DNA from: Apium graveolens | Taxonomy: Eukaryota > Streptophyta > Magnoliopsida > Apiales > Apiaceae | Assembly: GCF_009905375.1 (NCBI RefSeq) | Contig: NC_133657.1 | Location: 66,204,336-66,268,335, forward strand | Reading direction: 5' to 3' | DNA: 64,000 bases | Part shown: positions 22,601 through 35,005 of the stretch, one piece after another | Layout: every line of letters starts with the position of its first letter | How positions within the stretch are numbered: the stretch's first letter is position 1 | Notes under the pieces: model-generated | What the model was told of the DNA's origin: nothing | The model's database searches: none | The model's input: only the letters and a program-made list of their open reading frames with translations | Position numbers and translations under genes: made by a program

Positions 22601-24178
22601 AATTTTGGCACAAATGTCTAAACAGTTTCAGAAAGAAATGGCAAGTGAGCCAACAAATCATCCAGAAGATGATGCTCACTTGCATGGATTTTGGCTTCTC
22701 CAACAGAGTGAAAGATGGAGAATATGGTTGTGATGTTTGAATCATGTCAACATCCAAAGATTGTGTGGGAGAATTTGGTGTTTGAGGTGTTTCAATTTGT
22801 ACAGATTTTGGCTGTGACTCCACATTTGTTGGAGCCACATCAATTTGACTTTGAGATGGTACAGTAACTGGGTCTTTAGCTCCAGTTTGCACTGTGTGTG
22901 TACCCTGTGCATCCCCAAGGATTTTAGATTTCTTCTTTCTTGTATAGGTTTGTGCTGAACTTGTTTCCCTACCCCTTTTGTTCTGTGCTCCTGGTTGAGA
23001 GCTTGTTTCAATAGTTACATCCTTTTGGGAGGATGCAACTAGAATTGAGCTTTTATCCTTATTAACAACCACAGTTGGTTGGGAAACTGTGGTGTGGCTT
23101 GGTTTGGGTACACTATGCTCACCATCCTTATCCTTAGGGCTTCTTTGATTTTCACCCCGTCCCTCACCAGTCTTTCCCACCTTCACACTCCCCTCTTTGT
23201 GTTTAGTGGATTTTTCAACTGGCATCTTTCACCAGAGGGGGCTTTCTTTGTCTTTGGTTTTGAAACTTTGGTTTTGGTAGCTTGGGTAGACATTTGTCTG
23301 GTCATTGACACAGATGCCACTGCTACACTAGAAGGTAAATAAATGGTTGAGGTTGGAAGAGTAGAGACAGTTGAGATTACCTCACTTACCTGAGGTGCCT
23401 CCATTACTGGAAAGTAGAAGAGTGGCACCTCTTTATGGTGGTTTGCTCTGTTTAAATCTGCAATAATTCTTCTTTCTTGAACCCAACAATCTAACTTGTT
23501 GGTTGGGTTCTCAAGCACAATGTCCTCAGAGAGGTGGTTAGCAAGCATCATGAAAAATCTAGCATAATAAATATTCTTACCCCTCTTATTAAGCTCCCCT
23601 AACTTAAACCCCAACTCAAATAAGACTAAATCACTAAAATTGAAGAATTTATCAGTTACTAGCATGTAAAGCATGTTGAGCATGGAGATATTAACTGAAT
23701 CAAAATTGCTAATTTTACCAGAAAATACTTTAGTAACTACATCACACAGATAGCTCCATTCCTTCCTAAGACCCAACCTCCTAATTTCACTTAATTTAGA
23801 AGTAGAGACTGCATAGCCCATGAAATTAAGCATATTAACAATGTCAGTGTCTGTGTGTGGAGAAGTTATAGTATTATCAGGAAACTTGAAGCATACTTTA
23901 ACAGTATCATTATTAACACATAATTCCTTACCTTTAATCGTGAAAGTGATGGTCTTGTCGGTTGAGTTGTACACTGCAGTTGTCCACTTTTCTTCAACAA
24001 CCTCACAGTAAATGGTGGGTGATTCTAGCATGGCATAGTTGAGTTTGCAATTCTTCACAAAATCCATCATTTTGTGGTAGTCGCCAGATTGTTGAATCCC
24101 CTTGTTCACTAGAGCCGTGAAGTTGTTCTTCTCATAGATAAATCCAGTTTGAGACATGATTTTGATGACTGGTGCCAT
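19643..24178 (-). pseudogene. giant extra 3' ORF of SIRE-A (about 1,500 codons, degenerate)
   Basis: It starts at 24178 (MAPVIKIMSQTGFIYEK). The first about 260 residues look globular (WSYLCDVVTKVF, NMLYMLVTDKFFNFSDLVLF). A Ser/Thr/Pro/Lys-rich region follows (about 23225-21930) and then a coiled-coil, Lys/Ala/Gln-rich part (SVVEKSMAKILTNQETQTA and EEKARLKQEKKQAALDAKKL). Segments 22611-19975 share one frame broken only by stop codons (near 21920, 21557, 20620 and 20540). Frameshifts near 23200, 22600 and 20000 link the rest. SIRE elements are known for an env-like ORF in this position, but I see no signal peptide or membrane segment here, so I leave the function open. Confidence 0.72.
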
Positions 24179-24701
24179 TGTTAGAGAGTAAAAATTGCAG
24201 AGAGAAAGAGGGTAATTGCTTTTGAGAAAGGAAGAAGTTAGAGCAGATGAATTGAGAGTGATAAAAGAAAAGAAATAAAAAAAGAATTTTTCTTTTATAC
24301 TCTCTCAAAAATAACTGTCAAAAGTAATAAAGTAAAATAAAGTGACCAATAAAAATTGCCCAAAATAGCCGTTTAAAAATTATCTGTAAAAATTCCATCA
24401 CTTATCCGTCGTGTTATGCTTACAAACTGTAAGTATACTCGATGGATAATGTTCAGAAAATTAACGGCTAAGAATGAGACAATTTGAAGGATGAGGATAA
24501 ATCAGTTATCCGTCGAGATATAAAATATTCCAGAAAAATAATTGATTTTATTAACAAATTGTATATCGACGGATGATCAAACTCGATGGATAATGATCAT
24601 CCGTCGGGATGTAAATTTTGACTTAGCCAAAATTTCATCCAAGACTGAAAAATCAATTAAATTTCTGGCTGCATTACCACTTGCAAAATATCTGAAAAGA
24701 T
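24179..24701 (-). other. spacer between SIRE-A RNase H and the 3' ORF, with octamer cluster
   Basis: Non-coding, AT-rich. It holds four exact CGACGGAT/ATCCGTCG octamers (24404, 24508, 24567, 24599) and two CGATGGAT variants (24440, 24584) in both orientations. Regulatory sequence for the 3' frame could lie here, but nothing shows it directly. Confidence 0.6.
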
Positions 24702-26134
24702 TCAAGAATTATTAAGTATACCTAACTCACTTACCAACCTTGAAAAGGTGGATTCATCCAGTGGCTTGGTAAATATATCTGCAAGCTGTTTTTCACTTGG
24801 AACAAAATGTAGTTCCATAGTACCATTCATCACATGTTCCCTTATGAAGTGGTACTTGATGTCTATTGTGCTTTGTTCTTGAATGTTGTACTGGATTTTC
24901 AGTGATGGCAATTGCACTTGTGTTATCACAGAGAATAGGAATTCTTTCCACTTGCAGACCATAGTCTAGAAATTGGTTTTTATCCACAAAAGTTGTGCAC
25001 AGTAACTGCCAGCAGCAATATATTCAGCTTCAGCTGTAGAAGTAGAAACTGAATTTTGCCTTTACTGAACCCGGACACAAGCTTGTTTCCTAGAAATTGA
25101 CAGGTTCCTGTTGTACCTTTTTTATCAATTCTGCAACTTGCATAATCTGCATCTGAATAACCAGTTAAATCAAAACTAGAATCTATAGGGTACCAAATGC
25201 CAAGTTTTGGTATTCCCTTGAGATATCTGAAAACTCTCTTAATAGCTACTAAGTGAGATTCTCTAGGATCAGCCTGAAATCTGGCATAAAGACAGGTAAC
25301 AAATATTATATCTGGCCTACTAGCTGTTAAGTACAGAAGTGAGCCAACCATGCCCCTATAACTTGAAATATCCACATACTTTTCAGTAGTATTTAATTCA
25401 AGCTTAGTTGCAGTGGCCATGAGAGTTTTTGCAGATATGCAATCCATTAGATCAAACTTCTTTAAAAGATCATGAATGTATTTAGTTTGACTAATGAATA
25501 TTCCATCACTAACTTGCTTAACTTGTAAACCAAGAATATAAGTTAGTTCTCCCATCATGCTCATTTCATACTTACTTTGCATCAATTTGGCAAACTTTTT
25601 GCAAAGTTTTTCATCTGTAGAGCCAAAAATAATGTCATTTACATAAATTTGAACAAGTATGCTAGAGCCATTAACATTTCTAAAGAATAAGTTTTTGTCT
25701 ACAGTACCTCTAGTGAAGTGATTCTCTAAAAGAAACTTTGACAAAGTGTCATACCAGGCTCTAGGTGCTTGCTTCAATCTATAGAGTGCTTTCAAAAGAT
25801 AGTATACATGATCAGGTAGATTTGGATCTTTAAAACCAGAAGGCTGACTGACATAGACTTCCTCCTCCAAATCTCCATTTAGAAAGGCACTCTTGACATC
25901 CATTTGATAGACCTTGAAATTTGCATGGGCTGCATAGGCTAAGAAGATTCTGATGTCTTCAAGTCTTGCAACATGAGCAAAGGTTTCATCAAAATATATT
26001 CCTTCTTATTGACAATAGCCCTTAGCAACCACTCTAGCTTTGTTCCTGAATACTATGCCATTTTCATCCATCTTGTTTCTAAATACTCATTTGGTATCTA
26101 TAGGATACTTCCCTTTAGGCTTGGGTATCAGCTT
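24702..26134 (-). pseudogene. reverse transcriptase and RNase H of SIRE-A
   Basis: RT motifs: [20 protein letters not shown] (25903 down) and [14 protein letters not shown]. The catalytic site reads YVND (about 25650-25633) instead of YVDD, which should abolish polymerase activity. Two Trp positions upstream are TAG and TGA, and one Gln is TAA (26130-26000). RNase H ([15 protein letters not shown]) is frameshifted near 25050, and its tail (FVPSEKQLADIFTKPLDEST) continues in another frame to 24702. Confidence 0.88.
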
Positions 26135-28048
26135 CTAAACATTGTTCCTTTGAAATTGGTTTAGCTCCTCCTGCATAGCTAAAATCCAATCAGGATCCAA
26201 CAAAGCTTCTTCTACCTTCTTTGGTTCTTCCTTAGAGAGGAAGCTACTATATAGACATTCTTCTTGAGTTGCTCTCCTTGTTTGAACTCTAGAAGATACA
26301 TCACCAATGATGAGCTCAAAGGGGTGATCCTTTGTCCATTTCCTTTGTTGAGGTAGATTAGCTCTAGATGAAGAGGCCTCATTGTTGCCTTGATGTGTGA
26401 TTGAGTTTTGATTATTGGAAACTCCCCCTGAGTTTGTGAATCTATGATTTGAGAGAGGGGAATTATCTGCAAGTGATCTATTTTGACTTTCAGCTTCTTT
26501 TAATGACCCGACAGATAGTGAATTTTGAGTTTCGAAGGATGAAGCTGATTGTCTCTCGATGGATGATGCAGATTGTCTACCAACGGATGAGGCATTTTGT
26601 AACTCGATGGATGGTGAGTTATTAGCTTCATTGCTTGTAGATTTTTCTGCACTATCCTTATTAGTTGTTTCTTGATCACTTTCATCATCACTGTCATCAC
26701 TAACCATCTCCACATTGTCAAAATTGAGGCTCTCATGGTAGTCTCCATCTTGCAGTCCTTCAATCTTTTTATCATCAAACACAACATGTATTGATTCCAT
26801 AACAATGTTGGTTCTCAGATTGTAGACTCTGTATGCTTTACCAACAGCATATCCAACAAAAATTCCTTCATCTGCTTTAGCATCAAACTTCCCATTCTGA
26901 TCAGTTTGACTTCTCAAGATATAACATTTGCAGCCAAAGACATGAAGAAAGTTTAGAGTTGGCTTCTTGTTCTTGAACAATTGGTAGGGAGTCATGCATT
27001 TTACGTGATTAACCAGAGAAATATTTTGAGTGTAGCATGCAGTGTTTACAGCTTCAGCCCAGAAATATGTAGGTAACTTTGATTCTTCAAGCATTGTCCT
27101 TGCAGCTTCAATAAGTGTTATATTATTCTTTTCTACTACTCCATTTTGTTGTGGAGTTCTTGCTGCTGAAAACTCATGCATAATCCCATTCCCTTCACAA
27201 AATACTCTCATAACAGAATTCTTGAACTCAGTTCCATTATCACTCCTGATTCTTCTAACTTTGAAATCATGATGATTGTTGACTTGCCTTATATGATTGA
27301 TGATGATTTCACTAGCCTCATCTTTATACTTTAGGAAATATGTCCAAGAGAACTTTGAGAAATCATCTACAATTACTAGGCAAAATCTTTTCCTTGAGAT
27401 AGACAACACATTGACTGGTCCAAACAAATCCATGTGTAGAAGTTGCAAAGGTTCTTCAATTGTTGAATCAAGCTTCTTTCTGAATGATGCTTTGATTTGT
27501 TTCCCTTTTTGACAAGCATCACACAATCCATCCTTAGAAAACTCCACTTGAGGAGCACCACTAACCAGTTCTTTCTTTACAAGTTCATTCATGGTCTTAA
27601 GGTTTAGATGGGATAGCTTCTTGTGCCATAGCCAACTTTCATCTTGACTTGATTTACTGAGAAGACAAGTAATAGATTCTGCATTTGATGAGTTGAAGTC
27701 AGCTAGGTACACATTTCCTTTTCTCACTCCAGTGAGAACCACTTTGTTGCTCCTCTTGTTTGTCACAACACAGGCTTCTGTAGTGAAGGTTACTGAATTG
27801 CCTTTATCACAAAGCTGGCTGATATTCAACAAATTGTGTTTGAGACCATCCACTAAGGTAACCTCCTCAATGATGACATTTTCTTTTGAAATCAAGTCAT
27901 ATCCCACAGTATAACCCTTGCTGTCATCTCCAAAAGTAATACTTGGGCCAGCTCTCTTCTTGAACTCTGTGAGCAGGGTAGAATCTCCAGTCATGTGTCT
28001 TGAACAACCATTATCCAAGTACCATAGATTCTTTCTGTTTCCCTGCAC
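26135..28048 (-). pseudogene. protease and integrase of SIRE-A
   Basis: A 637-codon open stretch. Protease: WYLDNGCSRHMTGD, where the usual D-S-G is D-N-G. Pre-integrase: WLWHKKLSHLNLKTMNELV with CDACQKGK. Integrase core: HMDLFGPVN, RRIRSDNGTEFKN and TPQQNGVVEKN, so the DDE residues are present. The C-terminal linker is Ser/Asn-rich with octamer-derived variants (26509-26612). The frame differs from that of gag upstream, so Gag-Pol is disconnected. The integrase itself looks intact. Confidence 0.87.
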
Positions 28049-28062
28049 ACATCAAAACCAAA

Positions 28063-29220
28063 TCAAGTTGATTTTGGTACCCAAGTTTCCTTGGGTCCAG
28101 CCTTGTTAGCTTTCTTCTTCTGTTTCTTAGGTTTGATCTCATTTGACTTGGGGATTTCAGATTCATCCTTAGTCATCTGAGTTGGACCTTTGAAACCATT
28201 CATTAAAACATAATTATCATGCACATTTTGATTAACAGGAAATGGCATGCTATTTGTAAAGATGTTATTCCAGTAGGGCATGTTAAATGGCATTTGAGGC
28301 ATACTAAATGCATCATAATAAGGATTAGGTGCAAATGGCATATTAGCAAATTGTGCATTCATATTCTGTGCAGACATAGCATTCAAAGGCATAGAAGGCA
28401 TAACACTCATGTTGGGAAGAGAAGGTGGTACAGTTATGGAAGTAGGCATGACAAGTTTGCAATTAACAGACAGATGATTAACACTACCACACTTAATACA
28501 AATTTTTCTAGGAGCATACTTATCAGGTGTGTAGTTGTTATGTTTGTTAATTCCTACTTTCCCATTTCTATTGTTTTTCTTTTTAGCCTCTGGTTTAACC
28601 TTAATCTTTTCTAGTCCGTCATTCAATTGCTTGATGGACAAATGACCAACATTCACTTTCTTCTCCTTCTTCGCTTGACTAGATTCTCCTGAAATAAAGT
28701 TTTTGGAAACTGATCCATATTTTTCATTTAACTTGGCAAGTTTGGCTTTACTCACAGGTTTGCTCAGAGCCGACGGATGAGGATTTATGTCACTCGACGA
28801 ATAACCTTTTTGATTATCCGACGGATGACTCTCATCATCCGTCGAGTCCACATCTGTTAGAAATCCTTCAACCAAATTGGATTCTAGCTTCTCTTTACTC
28901 TTTTTCCAAGCTGCATCATAGAAAGACTCAATACCTTGAACTTTGGTGATTTGAGCATGGATATCTCTAGATGATTTCCATGCTTTAATCACCTCATTTT
29001 CACGATCAAGCTGCTTCTTCAAAATTTCTTCTTTCTTCAAGGACTCAGTTAATTCCTCCTTAGCAATCTTACACTCTATTCTCAATTTTTCAAATTCAAT
29101 AAACTGAGACTCTAGCACATTATTCCTCTCACTTAAAAACAAATTGTTTTCTTTGATTTTAGCATTTTCCTTAGTGAGAGACTTAAGTATAACACGCAAA
29201 TGATATAATTCTGTAGACAT
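28063..29220 (-). pseudogene. gag (C-terminal part) of SIRE-A
   Basis: 385 open codons. They begin with a long coiled coil (KENAKIKENNLFLSERNNVL), followed by an acidic Ser/Asp linker that contains the octamer array (28771-28844). Then come a Lys-rich segment, a CCHC knuckle (CIKCGSVNHLSVNC) and a Met/Pro/Asn-rich stretch. The true N-terminus lies beyond the SIRE-B insertion. The ATG at 29220 is only the first Met left. It ends in TGA just before the protease frame. Confidence 0.82.
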
Positions 29221-29224
29221 GTCA

Positions 29225-29845
29225 TGTTAGATATATTTGATAATGTCATGTGTAATATGATTTGTGTTTAGTTTTTAGATCTTATCTTACAGGACAAATC
29301 AATACTTAACTGGAAATCAACACTTATACTGAAGATAGAACTTAAGATATCAGAACTTAAGTTATCAGAACTTAAGGTTCGGAAGATATTTATCAGGAGA
29401 TAATATCAGGACTTAAGATGACTTTCAGATAAGGCAGGCGGCTGATTGAAAGGAAAGAAGATCGAGACTAAGACATAAAGAATTGTGCATGAAGAAGGAA
29501 TTCTATGAAGAATAGAATACTTGGAAGAAAAGATAACTAGTTGATATATTTTAGGAAGCAGAATTATATTCCATATCAATTAGAAGATTATCTTGTAACT
29601 GTGTAGTATATAAACACAGGCATAGAGTTTACACTATAAGTGTTACGATTATCGAAGTTATTATTCTTTGTAACTCTAGCAGCTCTCGTGATAATTTGTT
29701 CATCATTGAGAGAGGACAGTTCCATATTGTAACAGAGTTTATTGTGCTGAATAAAATCTGTTTTCTGTTACTTGAGTTCTTATATTCAATTTGATTGTGA
29801 TAAACACTGTATTCAACCCCCTTCTACAGTGTGTGTGACCTAACA
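29225..29845 (+). repeat. 5' LTR of SIRE-B
   Basis: 621 bp, from TGTTAGATATAT to TGTGACCTAACA. At 29337-29420 there are repeated TATCAGAACTTAAG-like units with CTTAAG palindromes. ATATAAACACAG at about 29608 may be the TATA region. It ends in the SIRE signature TATTCAACCCCCTTCTACAG. Confidence 0.9.
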
Positions 29846-29847
29846 AG

Positions 29848-29860
29848 TGGTATCGGAGCT
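29848..29860 (+). promoter_or_regulatory. primer-binding site of SIRE-B
   Basis: TGGTATCGGAGCT, two bases after the LTR. It differs by one base from the usual TGGTATCAGAGC initiator-tRNA-Met site. Confidence 0.85.
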
Positions 29861-29900
29861 ATCTGTTAACATACAAACAATTTAAGATCCAAAAACAATC

Positions 29901-30963
29901 ATGTCTGAAGAAGAAACTCCAACCAAGCCCACCAAAACTGAAGAACCTCCAAAAACCATAACCCATAGTCGATATGAGACTATAAGAGTTCCCATATTGA
30001 AACCTTCTGACTATTCCATATGGAAAGTAAAGATGGCTATCTTTCTGGAAGCTACGTATCCAGAATATCTCAACAGGATTTATGAAGGACCATATATGCC
30101 AACCAAATTCTCTGTGGAAGTTACAGGTCAGCCAGCAAAGTCTGTACCAAAGGAGAAAAGTGATTACACTGCTGAAGATATCTCATCGATTACAAAGGAT
30201 GCAAAGGTAAGACACTTGCTGCATAGTGCCATTCATAATGTCATGTCAAACAGGGTAATTAACTGCAAGACTACAAAAGAGATATGGGATGCTTTGAAAA
30301 TAAGGTGTCAGGGAACTGATTCAATCAAGAAGAACAGGAAGACAATACTCACTCAAGAGTATGAGTACTTTGACTCAAAGCCTGATGAGTCATTAACCGA
30401 TTTATATGACAGATTTGTCAAACTCTTGAATGATTTGTCAGTAGTTGACAAAGAGTATGATATTGAAGATTCAAATCTTAAATTCCTTTTAGCTCTTCCT
30501 GAAAGATGGGATTTGAAGGCCACAATAATAAGAGACAACTATGCCCTTGAGGAAACAACTCTTGATAAAATTTATGGGATGCTCAAGACTCATGAACTTG
30601 AGATGGAACAAAGAAGTAAGAGGAATGGAAGAATGTCAAGGACAGTTGCCTTTGTGGCTGAGGAGGAAAGTCCCAAAGAAGCTGCCTCAAGGAAAGGCAA
30701 GGGAAAGGCTCTCATCACAAAGTCTGATACTGAGTCATCAAGTTCTGATAGTGATGATGACTCAGAAACTGAAAGTATACCTGAGATCGACCCTAATAAG
30801 GAGATGATGAAGCTGTGTGCTCTTATGGTGAAAGGGATCACAAAGATTGCATACAGGAAATTCAGGAGAGGAAAGAAGTTTTCCAGGAAAGGTGCAAGTT
30901 CTGATAAGAAAGGTTTCAGAAAATCTGAAGGCAAAGGAGGAAAGTCTGACAGAGGAGATTACT
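29901..30963 (+). CDS. Gag N-terminal part of SIRE-B, interrupted by Gypsy-1
   Basis: It starts MSEEETPTKPTKTEEPPKT, the first ATG after the primer-binding site. UBN2-type copia Gag motifs follow: SDYSIWKVKMAIFLEATYP, then TTKEIWDALKIRCQGTD and LTQEYEYFDSKPDESLTDLY. An acidic Ser/Asp segment comes next, then a basic tail. It is open for about 354 codons up to the Gypsy-1 LTR. Across the insertion the frame resumes at 46125 with the CCHC knuckle, so this half was intact when Gypsy-1 landed. Confidence 0.85.
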
Positions 30964-33900
30964 TGTAACACCCCCAAATCCGGGGTCGGGGATCCGGGTT
31001 GTCACGAGTTCCATTTTCCTTAATAACACTCAATCTAAATAAACAACCAACTACTGTATACTGTGACCCCACAATATACACACACCACAAGTTATAGTCT
31101 CAGAGATGAATATCCAAAAATAACACAAGTCATTTTATTCCACAATTGTAAACCATTACACCATAAAAAGGGTTTTTGAATAAATTTACATTTTCCTTGC
31201 CATTATTATAGTTCGTAAATATACATCAATAATTAAAAACCTAGCCTACTGTAGTTCCTACCTTAGCTACAGCGTCATCCACGCCTACAGAAAACTGCGG
31301 AACGTTTCCTATCCGCTTGCGAATTGAGAGCTTAGTCCTGTTCATTTTGTCTATATGTTGTTATGTGATGAAAGAAGAAAGCAAGGGTGAGCAACAAGCC
31401 CACCAAAATAATATGTATAATGATTAACGATATATGAGCATTCCCATCATAATACTCATGAAAGTCTCGGTCAAGCAGATATGAACCAAGATTGATATCT
31501 TAACGCGACCAAGTCGTAAAATGGTCAGTATATATGTATATATACTTTTCAAAATCTTGGAAGTCCTCTTCCACGCATAATATACATAGAGTTCCAGTTT
31601 ATAACTATATAAAAAAATCGTTGCAAGGTGATCTCATATATCTAACCTTGTCTCAACATTTTTTTTCTGAAGTCTTTGTCATGCATAAGATAATCATTTA
31701 CTAGATATAAGTTTAAAAGATGAAGTTACAAGATACTCCAATCTACTTATATCTTTTCTGAATACTAATTGAACTACCACCGTTCAAGTTATAATTAGTT
31801 CATCCCATAGATGAAGCTATAAGACAAAACTTATATAGAATCAATTTTTGAAATATCATCAAAATAAAATGAAGGTACGAGATATTTCATTTGATGAAAA
31901 TATCATTTTGAAAACTCGACCCTGCCAACACTCAACAATCTCCCAGCCGTAGCCTTTCTTTTGAGGTGCTCTGGTAGTGTTGCAGAAATATCCAACTGGA
32001 TGATGAACTCATTACGGGAGTTTGCCACGCCAGGATGACCACTCACGATAATCAGTCGCAGTAGTGCAACCTCACCATTTTCTACATGTAGAGGAGAACA
32101 GTCGGATTTACTTGTCAACCAATCACTAGACTCCAAAGGAATGGACCGTCTTAACCGAACCTCCGGGCCATTTGGGCCTATATAATAGGGCTGGGCCGGA
32201 GATAATAGGGCTGGGCCGGTGCCACTCGACCACTTACACCACTCCTAGTTCAGATGAAATCCATGACTCTGAAACGTAAAGCGCGTCCCCCCTTTCCTCA
32301 AGTAGAAACTTGTTGATACGGCACGACCAAGAAGTCGTATCTAGTTGGAAAGGAAAACTCACCGATATTTCCCAGGCAATGCCTGTTAATGGATTAACTT
32401 ATTCCAAGAATTTTACTTCCCGAGTGTTGGGTAAGTAATCAAAAACTCTTTTATCAAAACAGCAACCTTGTTGCGAATATAAAAATACATCACGGAGCCG
32501 GATCCCTCAGATTTTTGAGCGAGTATTTAAATCCCCTTCGAAAGAAAGATCTTAAATTTGAAAACGAGTTTTGGGATCCGCTCTAACCTTCCAAAAATAG
32601 TTTTGATAAAGCTTGAAAATAATCTCTGGAAATATTTAAAGTAAGAATGATTTGACAATATCAATTATTTTCTGAATACTTGGCAAATATCGAAACATTA
32701 TTCTTTAGTAAAATAAAGAATATTATTTAATAAAATAAACGGAATCATAAGTCCTCGAATGAATATTCACTAAATAAAATAAGCGGAGTCATAAGTCCTC
32801 GAATGAATATTCAAAATAATATTCATTCAATAAAACAAGCGGAGTTATAAGTCCTCGAATGAATATTCAAAAATAATATTCATTTATAAAATAAAACTAT
32901 CGAATAAACCTTATTCGATTAATAGTTTTGCAAACTATATATATATATATATATATATAATATACTCGGGAACATCGCCTCCCAGTTTAGAAAATGTTCA
33001 CCTTTGGGTCCCCTATACTAAGGGTATACGCAACTACTGCTTATCTCTAGCATAGGTATTATGCAACTTATAAGCAATTGAATCAACAATTAGATATCAA
33101 GATTACGAAACAGGCATGCATATATACCATATCAACATGCTCCAATATATCACAATATTTGCTAATAAGAATCATGCACTTATCACAAGATAATGCATAT
33201 ACATATTTACATCACAACAACAGTATAACGGGTAGAAAACTTGCATGAGCATTCCGGGGTAGACTTAAGCTTAGAGTGGGTTTGATAACCTATGAACAAC
33301 AACATAAGTCGGAATTAGACCACGGTCGCTTAAGAACTAGTCAAAACTCACTCATACCCTAACGGTCGCTTACGGTCGTTTATACACTTAACGATTTGCG
33401 TTAATCGCTTGCGTCCCCTCAGCTCCACCAATTTTAATAAATTAACCGTTATGAATTTTAAGGTGACTCTTTTGCGAATACTCTATCAACTGCCTAACCC
33501 ACCTTACATAATTGTTTCGTACTCTAATTAGTCTTTTAAGGGCCTTAAATAAGATTTCAAAGTTAAGCGAGGGGTAAAGGTTCGTTCACGAAACACCGTA
33601 ACTTAAAACGGTCGTTTCTCCTAAACTGTAAATCGGATTTAAGCGAACCACATACCAAAATGAAGCTTACGATATGATCTAGCTAAAAATTGCAAATTTA
33701 CAGATTGGTCAGTGATTTATCTGGTCCGAGATTCATGTACAACAGTCTAAGGAAAACGGGCATTACGACTGCTATGTTTACGAGTTTTCCAAGTTTCTCA
33801 CTACACCAAAACCTCACCAAACAACCCACAATTATTAACACATCAAAACCTCAACTAAATAATACTATACCAGTCCTTATTCTCCAGATTCTTCATCTCA

Positions 33901-35005
33901 ACCAACCACAATCAATTTCTATTAACTATAACAAGGTTCATTCACCAAATCACTCCAAATTCAAATCAAACTACTAATAATCAAAGATCATGCTTCTCAT
34001 TTAGAAAACCAACCATCAAACTCACTAATAATAAAAGTAAAGGCTATGGTTTGAATTTTATACCTTCCTTAGGAGGTGTTAAGTTTCTAGGAAGCCTTAG
34101 GGAGCCTCATACAAGCTTGATCATTCCAAAGAAATCAAGAACAAAAAGTTAGGCTTTGAAGTTTCTAAAGTAGGATTGAAAGAACTGTAAAAATGAGGGT
34201 CTTAGAATGCTTATTTGGACAAGACTTGTGAACAAGAGTTGTAGGCCATCTCAATACCTTTCCAATGATCTATAGAACACAATATTTGAGTGAGTATTAA
34301 AGGTGATATGATAGTTTGAAGTTTCTGGGTTTGTTTTGGCCGAGAGCTTTGAAGCTTGGAATGGGGGAGAGAAGATGAATGGTGCTTGGTTGATTTTTTG
34401 GAAGGTGAAATGAATTTACTTGGTTGTAAATCAACCTTGCAAAATGTTTTCTTTTGCTTTTTGATTACATTATTGCTTGCATCATCAATATGCCACATGT
34501 TCACTTCTTGTGATGTAAGTGTGTTTTAACCTTTAACCACATGTTTTAGCTTCTCTTGGAAGCTTCCTACCCATTCTACTTGTATGTGCTTGCCCCTTGG
34601 TCGTTTATTTGTTTTACGTTCGCTTAACTCTCGTTCTCATTGATCATTTGAAGGATCATATCCGGGATCTCATTACTTGGGTTCCCCTAAACCTTTTACA
34701 ATCTTTTATATTCCTTTTATGATCCTCTCTTATAATCCTTGAATTTAAATCCTTTTAATCATGTTACCTTATATTCAATTCTTTTGGTATCTGGTGGATT
34801 TTCGGGGAAAATCAAAGTGTTCGAATTTGGATTCTGATGATCTTTACATAAACTTATATACCATATGGAGTACTAATAAGATCTCAGAATATCAATAAAA
34901 GAACTCCTACATAGTGTGGCATGAAAAGTTTTCTTAATCAACATAATCAGCAAAATCACTATTCATAAGGGTTACAAAAAGTCCAAACTTTTTGGGGTTA
35001 TTACA
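30964..35005 (-). repeat. 3' LTR of Gypsy-1
   Basis: 4,042 bp. Relative to the other LTR it carries about 53 extra bases near 31940-31995, a 20-21-bp duplication ending GGGCTGGGCCGG (about 32187-32220) and a longer AT microsatellite (about 32936-32959). Three diverged units of an AATATTCAAAATAATATTCA tandem repeat lie at 32715-32905. Confidence 0.9.

Larger units (their letters stand above)
14040..29224 (-). mobile_element. SIRE-like Ty1-copia element, minus strand (SIRE-A), 5' part outside the nest
   Basis: From right to left it holds gag (truncated at 29220 by SIRE-B), protease-integrase, RT, RNase H, a very long extra 3' frame, a polypurine tract at 19436-19447, and a 3' LTR (19435 down to 14040) split by Gypsy-0. 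The GGGGTTGAATGTAATTC-type LTR end, the large Gag with a CCHC knuckle and the extra post-pol frame are SIRE traits. The 5' LTR is not in the window. Frameshifts, stops and mutated protease and RT active sites make it dead. Confidence 0.88.

Noticed and set aside
20620..24178. Calling the SIRE-A 3' frame an envelope protein
   Set aside because: No signal peptide, fusion segment or transmembrane helix is visible. Position alone does not establish an envelope function.
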